DNA from: Gp22-AA3 sp964384905
GTDB lineage: Bacteria > Acidobacteriota > Polarisedimenticolia > Gp22-AA2
Direction: 5' to 3'
Assembly: GCA_964384905.1 (NCBI GenBank)
Contig: CAYLND010000132.1
Coordinates: forward strand, 1 to 10,231
DNA: 10,231 nt
Shown piece by piece: positions 1 through 6,813 of this stretch. The position numbers were made by a program, and so were the translations under genes. Every line of letters begins with the position of its first letter. Within the stretch, counting starts at the first letter, position 1. The notes beneath the pieces are model-generated. The model had not been told where the DNA came from, searched no databases, and saw only the letters and a list, made by a program, of their open reading frames with translations.

Positions 1-2
1 CG

Positions 3-1466
3 GGGACGGCCGCGCTGACATCCGGAGCGCTCGCCCGCCGGCAGGGAAGCGCCGCGTGGCGGCACCTGCAGGCGCTGCGCGCCCGGCGCGTCACCCTGGC
101 GCTCGGGGTCCTGCTGATCCTCGCGGCGTTCCTGCGTCTGCACGACTACGATCTGGTGCCCTTCCACAACGAGACGGCGGACGAGTACCAGCATGCCTGG
201 GAGGGGTGGACGCTCCTGCACGTGGGCGCTCCGATGGCGTGGAGCACCTTCCCGGATCGCTACCCGATCGGCCAGACCCTCGACTTCCACTGGTTCGGCA
301 ACCGCTACGTCGTGGTCAGACCGTACTTCGATCACCCGCCCCTGTTCTCGATCCTGATCGGCATCGTCACGTCGCTGGGCCAGGCGCTCGGACCCTCGTT
401 GGGATACGGCGAGGCCACCTATCCCGCCCCGTGGGATTTCCTGTCCTGCACCCTGACTGTCATGCGACTCGTGCCGATCGCCCTGAGTCTGATCGGCCTC
501 GTCCTGCTGTACCGGCTGGCGCGCGACTACGGTCTGTCCGAGCGCGCCGCGCTCCTGGGCGCGCTGGTGTACGCCACGCTGCCGGTGATCGTCCTGGCGC
601 ACCGCCTGGTGAAGGCCGAGAGTCTCCTGGCGCTGCTGTTCATGGGGGCGATTCTGGCGGCCCGCCGTCACGCGTCCTCCGGCGGCGCGCGCAGCGCGGT
701 CGTGGCGGGGCTCTTGTGCGGGCTGTCGATCTGGACCAAGGCGACCGGGGTGGCGGTGCTGGCGGTGGTGCTCCTGCTGCTCGTTCCGGCGCGGCGCTAC
801 CGCGGTGCGCTGCTGGCGGTCGGTCTGGCGGCCGGGTCGCTCGTGCTCTACCTGCTGTACGCCTGGGCGCTGGACTTCGGGATCTTCGCGAAAATCATCG
901 ACGCCCAGGCGACCACCAAGATGATCGGACTCGAAGCGTTCCAGGATCTGGTCACCGGGAAGATCGTCACCAAGTACTTCGGACGAGGCTGGTACCCGTG
1001 GATGCTGCTGTGCGCCGCCCTGGCGGCGTTCCGGCGCGAGCGCTCCCTGCTTCTGCCACTGGTGGTGTACGGCGTGCTGATCGGCATGACCGCCGACTAT
1101 CGCGTGATCTATGGGTGGTACCGCATCCCGCTCTACCCGTTCCTGTGCGTCGCCGCCGGGGCGGCCCTGGAGGAGATGCTCGAGGAGGCCGACCTGTTCC
1201 GGGTCTTCCCGTTCGCCCTCCTGGCGGTATCGACCGGTCTCCTGTACGCCCTGCCGGCTTCTCTGACCGGCTCGCGCTCCGCGGTCTACTTGTTCGTGCT
1301 GGCGGCTCTGGTGCCGTTCGTGCCGCGCCTGGTTCGCGAGTGTCGCTGGACCATCCTGACGTCGCGCCTGGCCGCGGGCCTGTTGTTCGGGGCGTTCCTT
1401 CTCACCAGCCTGCTGACGGTCGGAGGTCTGCTCGAGATTTACGCCTCCACCCGCGGCATTCCGTAG
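3..1466 (+). CDS. GT-C/PMT-family (ArnT-like) membrane glycosyltransferase, 5' end outside the window
   Basis: Probably a polyprenyl-phosphate-sugar-dependent glycosyltransferase of the GT39/GT83 (PMT/ArnT) fold, acting at the outer face of the cytoplasmic membrane. The frame is open from the window edge with no ATG, GTG or TTG before the first hydrophobic helix (about nt 93-143), so the true start lies upstream. The GTG at 156 would delete that helix and is unlikely. After helix 1 comes the family's acidic loop, with HNE (nt 165-173) and a DE pair (nt 180-185, ADEYQHAW), which fits the metal/lipid-phosphate site. A YFDHPPL segment (nt 324-344) matches the conserved PPL motif of ArnT-like enzymes, and VKAESLLALLFM (from nt 612) matches the next conserved region. 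About ten further hydrophobic segments follow. The sugar and acceptor cannot be told. It converges on the phosphohexomutase gene with 18 nt between the stop codons and has no terminator of its own visible. Confidence 0.78.
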   Translation, partial: GTAALTSGALARRQGSAAWRHLQALRARRVTLALGVLLILAAFLRLHDYDLVPFHNETADEYQHAWEGWTLLHVGAPMAWSTFPDRYPIGQTLDFHWFGNRYVVVRPYFDHPPLFSILIGIVTSLGQALGPSLGYGEATYPAPWDFLSCTLTVMRLVPIALSLIGLVLLYRLARDYGLSERAALLGALVYATLPVIVLAHRLVKAESLLALLFMGAILAARRHASSGGARSAVVAGLLCGLSIWTKATGVAVLAVVLLLLVPARRYRGALLAVGLAAGSLVLYLLYAWALDFGIFAKIIDAQATTKMIGLEAFQDLVTGKIVTKYFGRGWYPWMLLCAALAAFRRERSLLLPLVVYGVLIGMTADYRVIYGWYRIPLYPFLCVAAGAALEEMLEEADLFRVFPFALLAVSTGLLYALPASLTGSRSAVYLFVLAALVPFVPRLVRECRWTILTSRLAAGLLFGAFLLTSLLTVGGLLEIYASTRGIP

Positions 1467-1497
1467 AAAAAAACCGGCGCCCGCTCAACGGCGCCGG
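1467..1497 (-). terminator. Intrinsic terminator of the phosphohexomutase gene
   Basis: A perfect 8-bp inverted repeat (CCGGCGCC at 1474-1481 and GGCGCCGG at 1490-1497) encloses an 8-nt loop. It is flanked at 1467-1473 by seven A residues, which read as a run of seven U in minus-strand RNA directly after the stem. This is a textbook Rho-independent terminator for the minus-strand gene. The gene's stop codon (1485-1487) lies inside the hairpin loop. No T run follows the stem on the plus strand, so it should not stop transcription from the glycosyltransferase side efficiently. Confidence 0.85.
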
Positions 1498-2933
1498 AGC
1501 GAGGGGGAGCGGCGCGCGCGTTCGATTCGCCGCCCGCCCGGATGCGGCGGCAGATCAAGAAGCTCCAGCCCCGCCCGAATCAGGCGCTCGACGAGCACGG
1601 GCGTGCGGGCTTCGCAGTAGATGCGCAGGATCGGCTCGGTGCCGGAGGCGCGAAAGAGGATCCAGCCGGTCTCGCCGAACAGCAGACGCACGCCGTCGAG
1701 CGCGTCGATCCGCTCGACCGCCAGGCCACCCAGACGGGACGGCGGCTCTTCCTTGATCCGGGACACGGCCTGGCGGGCGCTTTCGACCGGCATCGCTCGA
1801 TCGACGCGGCGGTAGGCGTACCGGCCGAACTCCTTCTCGAGCCGGGCGACCCGCCGGCTCAACCTGCGATCGCCGGTGGCGAGCATCTCGAGAAGCAGGA
1901 GGCCGATCAGGATCCCGTCGCGCTCGGGCAGATAGTTCTTCACCCCGATGCCGCCGCTCTCTTCACCGCCGATCAGGATGTCCTCCTCGAGCATCAGACT
2001 CGCGACATGCTTGAAGCCGACCGGCAGATCGTAGAACGGCCGCGCGAACCGCCGTGCGATGCGCTCCGCGACCAGGGTGTTCGCGAAGGTGCGGGCGATC
2101 CCGCCGGTCCACTTCTTCTCCTCGATGAGGTGGAGGGCGACCAGAGAGAAGATCTGGAAGGGCGAGAGAACGCGCCCGGTCTCGTCGCAGGCCCCCACGC
2201 GGTCTCCATCACCGTCCGTGGCGATGCCGATATGCGCGCGGCGCTCCGCCACCATCCGACACAGCGCCGCGAGATTCTCGGGTCGGGGCTCGGGAGCCGA
2301 GCCGCCGAAGAGGGGGTCGGCCTCGCCGCGCACGGTGAGGACGCGTGCCCGCCGGCCGCGAACGATCCGCTCAAGGAGCGTGCCGCCGCTGCCGTGCATG
2401 CTGTCGACGACCACCCGCAGCGGCGCGCGGCGGATGGCGCCCAGGTCGGCGACCGCGCGCAGGCGGGGAACGTACGCCGGCAGAAACGAGACGCGCGCGT
2501 CGGGAGCGCGGCCGGCGCGTGGCGTCGTCCGTCCGAGAAGGGTCTCCACCCGTGCTGTCATCTCGGGTGGCGCGCTGCCTCCGAACGCCGCCTTGATCTT
2601 GAGACCGTTGTAGGCCGGAGGGTTGTGGCTCGCCGTGATGCAGAGGCCGAGCGGGGCTCCGGTGGCGACCACCTGGCAGGAGACCATCGGTGTCGTCACC
2701 GGTCCGTCCGCCAATGTGGTCGGGACACCATTTCCCTCCAGCACGGCCGCGACCGACTCGGCGAAGCGCGCGCTCAGGAAGCGCACGTCGTAGCCGATCG
2801 GCACGGGCGACCTCGCCGCCTTGCCGTCCCGGATCGTGCCGGCGATCGCCTGGGCGACCATCCGGACGTTGTCGAAGGTGAAGTCCTCGGCGATGACGCC
2901 GCGCCAGCCGTCCGTCCCGAATCGAATCGCCAT
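1485..2933 (-). CDS. Phosphoglucomutase/phosphomannomutase family protein (alpha-D-phosphohexomutase)
   Basis: Interconverts hexose 1- and 6-phosphates through a phosphoserine enzyme, feeding sugar-nucleotide synthesis. At 482 aa it has the family's normal four-domain length. All signature sites are present: N-terminal FGTDGWRG (res 5-12), the active-site TASHNP loop with catalytic S102 (100-105), the Mg-binding loop DGDGD with D240, D242 and D244, the sugar-specificity loop GEESGG (323-328), and the phosphate-binding RASGTEP (428-434). GEESGG is unlike the GEQSGH form usual in phosphoglucosamine mutase GlmM and nearer to glucose/mannose mutases, so I leave the symbol blank. The last 15 or so residues are an Arg-rich tail. 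The ATG at 2931-2933 sits a few bases after a weak GGGAC ribosome site and directly precedes the conserved N-terminus. It is transcribed divergently from pgsA and ends in a clear hairpin terminator. It may supply activated sugars for the neighbouring glycosyltransferase, but that is inference. Confidence 0.93.
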   Translation of the reverse strand: MAIRFGTDGWRGVIAEDFTFDNVRMVAQAIAGTIRDGKAARSPVPIGYDVRFLSARFAESVAAVLEGNGVPTTLADGPVTTPMVSCQVVATGAPLGLCITASHNPPAYNGLKIKAAFGGSAPPEMTARVETLLGRTTPRAGRAPDARVSFLPAYVPRLRAVADLGAIRRAPLRVVVDSMHGSGGTLLERIVRGRRARVLTVRGEADPLFGGSAPEPRPENLAALCRMVAERRAHIGIATDGDGDRVGACDETGRVLSPFQIFSLVALHLIEEKKWTGGIARTFANTLVAERIARRFARPFYDLPVGFKHVASLMLEEDILIGGEESGGIGVKNYLPERDGILIGLLLLEMLATGDRRLSRRVARLEKEFGRYAYRRVDRAMPVESARQAVSRIKEEPPSRLGGLAVERIDALDGVRLLFGETGWILFRASGTEPILRIYCEARTPVLVERLIRAGLELLDLPPHPGGRRIERARRSPSLRRR

Positions 2934-2943
2934 CAGCGTCCCG

Positions 2944-2973
2944 TTGACCGTCCCGCTCGCCCTGTGCTAGGTT
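2944..2973 (+). promoter_or_regulatory. Candidate sigma-70-type promoter for the pgsA operon
   Basis: TTGACC at 2944-2949 matches the -35 consensus at five of six bases. After an 18-nt spacer comes TAGGTT at 2968-2973 (three of six), preceded by TGC at 2965-2967, which gives an extended -10 (TGn). Transcription would begin near 2980, leaving a leader of about 90 nt before pgsA. It lies in the divergent gap, just outside the start of the minus-strand mutase gene. The call rests on hexamer match and position only. Confidence 0.42.
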
Positions 2974-3069
2974 GCATCGGCCCCGCCAGCAAGGATTCAC
3001 GCCGGCCCGGGCGCATGCGGGGCGCCGCCTCGCGGCATTCTACACTCGGTCTTCCAGGCAGCCGACGGG

Positions 3070-3666
3070 ATGATCAATCTTCCGACCTGGATCACGATCA
3101 TCCGCATCTTCCTGACCCCGGTCATCGTCGTGGTGCTGATGTCCAAGCCGACGGCGTTCGAGCCGATCGGATTGTCCTGGCAGATGATCGGCGTGATCGT
3201 GTTCCTGCTCGCCTCGTTCACCGATTATCTCGACGGCTGGCTGGCGCGCCGGCGCAACCAGGTCACCACGCTCGGCATCCTGCTCGACCCGATCGCCGAC
3301 AAGCTGCTCACCTCCGCCGCCTTTATCTCTCTGGTGCAGATCGGCGCCGCACCCGCCTGGATGGTGTGGATCATCATCGGGCGCGAGTTCGCGATCGATG
3401 GTCTACGCATGATCGCCTCGAGCCAGGGGGTGACGATCCCGGCGAGCGTCTGGGGCAAGTACAAGACCGGCTCGCAGGTGGTCGCGATCGTCCTTCTGAT
3501 CTTCGGCAACAGGTATCTGGGAGCCTGGGATCGAGCCGGCGACCTGGCGATCTGGCTCGTCGTCGGCCTGGCGACGCTCTCGGCGGCCGATTATTTCGTG
3601 AAATTCTCCCGTAAGCTGGGGGTTCTCGGCGGGCAGGTCGGGCCGGCCAGGGGTGGTCTTGTCTAG
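3070..3666 (+). CDS. pgsA: CDP-diacylglycerol--glycerol-3-phosphate 3-phosphatidyltransferase
   Basis: Transfers the phosphatidyl group of CDP-diacylglycerol to sn-glycerol-3-phosphate, giving phosphatidylglycerophosphate and CMP. This is the committed step to phosphatidylglycerol and cardiolipin at the cytoplasmic membrane. The 198-aa protein has the full CDP-alcohol phosphotransferase signature at residues 52-77: D52, D55, G56, A59-R60, G69, D73 and D77 in the exact D-x2-D-G-x2-A-R-x8-G-x3-D-x3-D spacing. The N-terminus (NLPTWITIIRI, then LTP) is typical of PgsA, and several hydrophobic helices follow. ATG at 3070 directly precedes that conserved N-terminus; the ribosome site (ACGGG) is close and weak. 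It is the first gene of the operon, and its last 14 nt overlap the DUF502 gene. Other CDP-alcohol transferases, such as phosphatidylserine synthase, are less likely given the N-terminus and the gpsA/plsY context. Confidence 0.93.
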   Translation: MINLPTWITIIRIFLTPVIVVVLMSKPTAFEPIGLSWQMIGVIVFLLASFTDYLDGWLARRRNQVTTLGILLDPIADKLLTSAAFISLVQIGAAPAWMVWIIIGREFAIDGLRMIASSQGVTIPASVWGKYKTGSQVVAIVLLIFGNRYLGAWDRAGDLAIWLVVGLATLSAADYFVKFSRKLGVLGGQVGPARGGLV

Positions 3667-4336
3667 AAGGGCGCGGGAGGACCGGGCGCTCTTCGCTCGC
3701 CTGCGGGGTCATTTCCTGACCGGCCTCGTGATCATCCTTCCCCTGGTCATCACCGTCTGGATGCTGCGCATCGTGTTCGGCATGGTGCACGCCGTCTCCA
3801 CCCCGTTCATCCTGAGACTCCTGGGGTTTCTGGGCCTCTCGTTCGTCGACGACCCCGCCTTCTCGACCTATCTCGCACCCCTGATCGGGGTGGCGGCGAC
3901 GCTGCTTCTGGTGGTCCTGGTGGGATTGCTCACCACGAATCTTCTCGGTCGCAGGATCGTGAAGGAGTTCGACCGCCTCATGCTTCGCATACCCCTGATC
4001 AAGCCTATCTATGGAGCGGCCCGCCAGCTCCTCGATGCGCTCAACCGGAAGACGGATACCTTCCAGCGTGTCGTGGCGGTGGAGTACCCCAGGCCGGGTG
4101 TATTCACCATCGGCTTCGTGGCGCGCGAGGATACCGAGCTGCGCTCTGCGGACGATCGCAAGGCGCTCAGCGGCTATACCCTCGTGTTCCTTCCGACGAC
4201 GCCGAATCCGACGTCCGGCTGGCTGGCCGCGCTGCCGGAGCGTGACGTGGTGCCGCTCGACATGACGGTCGAGGAGGGGTTCAAGACCATCGTCAGCGGC
4301 GGTCTCGTGGTGCCGCCACGATGGGAGCGCCGATGA
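3653..4336 (+). CDS. DUF502 family membrane protein
   Basis: A 227-aa protein of the DUF502 family, whose plant members include the COV1 (CONTINUOUS VASCULAR RING) proteins. The bacterial function is not established. Residues 20-45 form a first membrane helix with the family pattern GLVIILPLVITVW, and residues 73-98 form a second. Conserved blocks follow: PLIKPIY (114-120), VEYPRPG (143-149), IGF (153-155) and FLPTTPNPTSG (179-189). The C-terminal half is a soluble beta-rich region. The GTG start at 3653 lies inside the end of pgsA (14-nt overlap) behind an AGGG ribosome site, so translation is probably coupled. A basic N-terminus (RRAREDR) suggests a cytoplasmic N-terminus. Its place between pgsA and an acyltransferase gene suggests a role in membrane lipid or envelope homeostasis, which is inference from context. 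Confidence 0.88.
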   Translation: MVLSRRAREDRALFARLRGHFLTGLVIILPLVITVWMLRIVFGMVHAVSTPFILRLLGFLGLSFVDDPAFSTYLAPLIGVAATLLLVVLVGLLTTNLLGRRIVKEFDRLMLRIPLIKPIYGAARQLLDALNRKTDTFQRVVAVEYPRPGVFTIGFVAREDTELRSADDRKALSGYTLVFLPTTPNPTSGWLAALPERDVVPLDMTVEEGFKTIVSGGLVVPPRWERR

Positions 4337-4373
4337 GGCGGCGCGGGGATGCCGGACCGGGCGGGCGGGAGCG

Positions 4374-4979
4374 ATGTTCTACTGGTTCGTGAAGGGTATC
4401 TTCTTCCCGTTCGCGCGGCTCTACATGGGGCTGACCCGCGACGGTCTGGAGCACCTGCCGCGGCGCGGGCCGGCGATCGTGGTCTCGAACCACGCCTCGT
4501 ACATGGACGCCATCATCCTGGGCTCGGCCGCTCCGCGGCCGATCCATTTCGTCGTCCTGCAGTCGATGTACGATCGTCTGCTCATTCGATGGTTCTATTG
4601 GGGCATGGGGACGATCCCCGTGCGCGCGGAGGGTCAGGACTCGGGCTCGATCAAGAGGGCCGTGAGGCTCCTCTCCACCGGTGCGATCCTGGGCGTCTTT
4701 CCGGAGGGCGGCCGCAGCGCCGACGGGATCTTGAGCGAGCCGAGACTGGGGGCCGCGATGATCGCCGCTCTCAGCGGGGCGCCCGTCGTCCCCGCCTGCA
4801 TCGACGGTGCCCGCGACTGTCTGCCGGTCGGCGGGGCGTTCCCGAAACCGGCCAGGATCCACGTGCGCTTCGGTTCTCCGCTGCGCTTCGACCGGCGATC
4901 TGGGGACAGCCGTGAGTCGCTCGCTCTGTTCGCCAAGGAGATGCTGGAGGCGATCCGTCGTCTCGGGGCTCCCGCGTGA
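4374..4979 (+). CDS. plsC: PlsC-like lysophospholipid acyltransferase (1-acyl-sn-glycerol-3-phosphate acyltransferase)
   Basis: Likely acylates the sn-2 position of lysophosphatidic acid to give phosphatidic acid, using acyl-ACP or acyl-CoA at the membrane face. The 201-aa protein has the acyltransferase block I NHASYMD, with the catalytic pair H40 and D45 (HX4D), and block III FPEGGRS (109-115), which binds the glycerol phosphate. VVPACIDG (near 137-144) corresponds to block IV. A hydrophobic N-terminal segment (res 1-20) probably anchors it. ATG at 4374 follows GGGCGGGAG at close range, and a 37-nt gap separates it from the DUF502 gene. Its stop overlaps the cinA start by 4 nt. The substrate is inferred: the same fold serves lysophosphatidylcholine or ornithine-lipid acylation, but plsY, gpsA and pgsA nearby favour the PlsC role. 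Confidence 0.88.
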   Translation: MFYWFVKGIFFPFARLYMGLTRDGLEHLPRRGPAIVVSNHASYMDAIILGSAAPRPIHFVVLQSMYDRLLIRWFYWGMGTIPVRAEGQDSGSIKRAVRLLSTGAILGVFPEGGRSADGILSEPRLGAAMIAALSGAPVVPACIDGARDCLPVGGAFPKPARIHVRFGSPLRFDRRSGDSRESLALFAKEMLEAIRRLGAPA

Positions 4980-6220
4980 GCCCGCGGCGCGCCGAGCTGA
5001 TCGCCGTCGGGTCGGAGCTGCTCGGACCATGGCGGACGGACACGAACGGCTCGTATCTCTCGCGGGTGCTGGGAGAGCGCGGCATCGCGGTGCGGTTCCG
5101 CACCGTCGTCGGAGACAGTCTCGAGGACATGCGGAACGCCTTCCGCGGCGCCCTCGAGCGGTCGGACCTGGTGGTCGCCACCGGCGGGCTCGGCCCGACG
5201 ATCGACGACCTGACGCGCGAGGCGGTGGCCGGTCTCCTCGGGCTGCCTCTCGAGGAGGACGAACGGATTGTCGCGCGCATCGAGGAGCGTTTTCGCCGGC
5301 ACGCTCTGACGATGCCTCCGCGGAATCGGCGCCAGGCTATGGTGCCGAGGGGGGCCGAGGTGCTGCCGAACAGTCTCGGAACGGCCCCGGGCCTTCTGCT
5401 GCGGGCCGGCGCGGCCACCATCGTCCTCCTGCCCGGCGTTCCGGACGAGATGCGCCGGATGATGGACGAGTCGGTGCTTCCCCGCCTGGGCGAGACCGGG
5501 GAGCGTTTTGCGTACCGCGTGATCAAGATCGCGGGCCTCACCGAGTCGGAAGTCGACCGGCGGCTGTCCGATGCGGCGCACGACGCCGCCCCGGCCGAAT
5601 GGACCATCCTGGCGGCGCCCGGTCAGGTGGAGATCCACCTGCGCGAGCGCGTCACGGAAGGCGCGCCGGCCGCCGCTCTGGAGCGGCTCGACAGCGCGAT
5701 CACGGCGGAGCTCGGATCTCACGTGTTCGCCCGTGACGAGGAGACGATGGAGGAGATCGTCGGCGGCCAGCTCGTCGCCCGCGGCGAGAGCCTGGCCTGC
5801 GCCGAGTCCCTCACCGGGGGCGAGGTGGCCCAGCGGATCACCCGGGTGCCCGGCGCCTCGCGCTATTTCCGGGGCGGCGTCGTCGCCTACACCGCCGAAG
5901 CCAAACGGGCCATCCTGGGCGTGAGCCAGGCGACGCTCGAGAGCGAGGCGTCGGTCGGCCCGGAGACCGCCAGTGCGATGGCCCGCGGAGCCCGGCGGCT
6001 GTTCGGGTCGACCTGGGCAGTTTCGACCACCGGATACGCGGGACCGGAGGGCGGCGGCGCCGGCCGGCCGGCGGGGATGGTGTTCCTGGGTCTCTCCGGA
6101 CCGGGCGGAGAGTCGACCCGCGAGCTGAGCGTGCCCGGCAGCCGGGAGACGGTGCGCACGCGCACCGCGCGCTCGGCGCTCGACCTGGTGCGGCGGGCAA
6201 TCCTCGGCGCCGTGGCCTGA
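4976..6220 (+). CDS. cinA: CinA-like protein: MoCF/COG1058 domain fused to nicotinamide-nucleotide amidohydrolase (PncC) domain
   Basis: The family couples an N-terminal molybdopterin-binding-like domain, which in characterised members is an ADP-ribose/NAD-type pyrophosphatase, with a C-terminal PncC domain that deamidates NMN in pyridine-nucleotide salvage. In this 414-aa protein residues 6-170 carry the N-domain, including ATGGLGPTIDDLT (68-80). Residues 255-414 carry the PncC domain, with AESLTGG (276-282) holding the candidate nucleophile S278, K310 in YTAEAK, and TGYAGPEGG (352-360). The N-terminal signature is unusual: SELLGPWRTDTN (13-24) where most CinA proteins have a TELL-x-G-x-x-x-NTN-like stretch. 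The common Cys of the AESCTGG motif is Leu. The GTG at 4976 overlaps the preceding stop codon (GTGA). A linker of about 80 residues separates the domains. The name reflects competence induction in Gram-positives; that role is not implied here. Confidence 0.93.
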   Translation: MSPRRAELIAVGSELLGPWRTDTNGSYLSRVLGERGIAVRFRTVVGDSLEDMRNAFRGALERSDLVVATGGLGPTIDDLTREAVAGLLGLPLEEDERIVARIEERFRRHALTMPPRNRRQAMVPRGAEVLPNSLGTAPGLLLRAGAATIVLLPGVPDEMRRMMDESVLPRLGETGERFAYRVIKIAGLTESEVDRRLSDAAHDAAPAEWTILAAPGQVEIHLRERVTEGAPAAALERLDSAITAELGSHVFARDEETMEEIVGGQLVARGESLACAESLTGGEVAQRITRVPGASRYFRGGVVAYTAEAKRAILGVSQATLESEASVGPETASAMARGARRLFGSTWAVSTTGYAGPEGGGAGRPAGMVFLGLSGPGGESTRELSVPGSRETVRTRTARSALDLVRRAILGAVA

Positions 6221-6231
6221 GGACGACGCGC

Positions 6232-6813
6232 GTGAGGCTGTTCGTGGCCGTCGAGCTTCCGGCCGAGGTGCGTGAAAGACTCCGCTCGGTCCAGGAGTCG
6301 CTGCGACAGTCGTCTCTCCCGGTGCGCTGGGTGCGGCCCGAGGGGATCCACCTGACGCTCAAGTTCCTGGGCGAGGTCGGGGAGACCCGGCTGGAGGAGA
6401 TCGTGGAGACCCTGCGGCCGGCCGGGCGCGAAATCGCGCCCTTCCGGCTGGAGGCGTGCGGCGCGGCGCCGTTTCCCGAACGCGGCGCTCCTCGGCTGGT
6501 CTGGGTGGAGGTGCGCGGCGACGGCGATTCGGCGCGGCGTCTGGCGGCGGCCGTCGACGCCGCCACCGGTCGCATCGGCTTCGCCACGGAACGGCGCACC
6601 TTCCGTCCGCACCTGACTCTGGGGCGCATCAACGGCCCCGCCAGCGGCGACTGGAGAGCGCGGATGGACCGGGTATCGGTCCAGTCCACCGGATCGTTCG
6701 AGGTTCGGGAGTACGTGCTGTTCCAGAGTCGGCTCGGTCCCGGTGGCGCAGCTTACACCGCGCTGCGGCGTTTCGCTCTGGGATGCGACGGGTCGAGGGA
6801 GGTGGTCGGGTGA
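6232..6813 (+). CDS. thpR: RNA 2',3'-cyclic phosphodiesterase (2'-5' RNA ligase family)
   Basis: A two-histidine (2H) phosphoesterase that opens 2',3'-cyclic phosphate ends of RNA and was first described as the LigT 2'-5' tRNA ligase. The 193-aa protein has both signature tetrapeptides, HLTL at 40-43 and HLTL at 127-130, the latter in RPHLTLGR. H40, T42, H127 and T129 form the active site. The N-terminus MRLFVAVELP is typical, which supports the GTG start at 6232. A GAGGA ribosome site at 6219-6223 overlaps the cinA stop codon, with an 8-nt spacer. Its stop overlaps the plsY start by 4 nt. Pairing with cinA recurs in other bacteria, in Deinococcus together with recA; no recA is present here. 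The physiological RNA substrate is not known for most members. Confidence 0.93.
   Translation: MRLFVAVELPAEVRERLRSVQESLRQSSLPVRWVRPEGIHLTLKFLGEVGETRLEEIVETLRPAGREIAPFRLEACGAAPFPERGAPRLVWVEVRGDGDSARRLAAAVDAATGRIGFATERRTFRPHLTLGRINGPASGDWRARMDRVSVQSTGSFEVREYVLFQSRLGPGGAAYTALRRFALGCDGSREVVG

Noticed and set aside
56..1756. 566-codon open frame overlapping the GT-C glycosyltransferase in another frame
   Set aside because: Low-complexity Arg/Gly/Pro/Ala translation without motifs; the other frame holds an evident membrane protein.
3041..3046. TACACT as an alternative -10 box closer to pgsA
   Set aside because: No acceptable -35 hexamer lies 16-18 nt upstream; the 2944-2973 pair is better.
1542..3614. 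690-codon open frame on the plus strand, antisense to the mutase gene and running into pgsA
   Set aside because: It is the mirror of high third-position GC in the genuine minus-strand gene, has no recognisable domain, and conflicts with two clear genes.
4333..4392. Micro-ORF beginning ATGA at the DUF502 stop codon
   Set aside because: Under 20 codons, overlaps the acyltransferase start out of frame and encodes nothing recognisable.
4634..5722. 362-codon minus-strand frame over the acyltransferase and cinA genes
   Set aside because: Shadow of GC-rich coding sequence; both plus-strand genes have intact family motifs.
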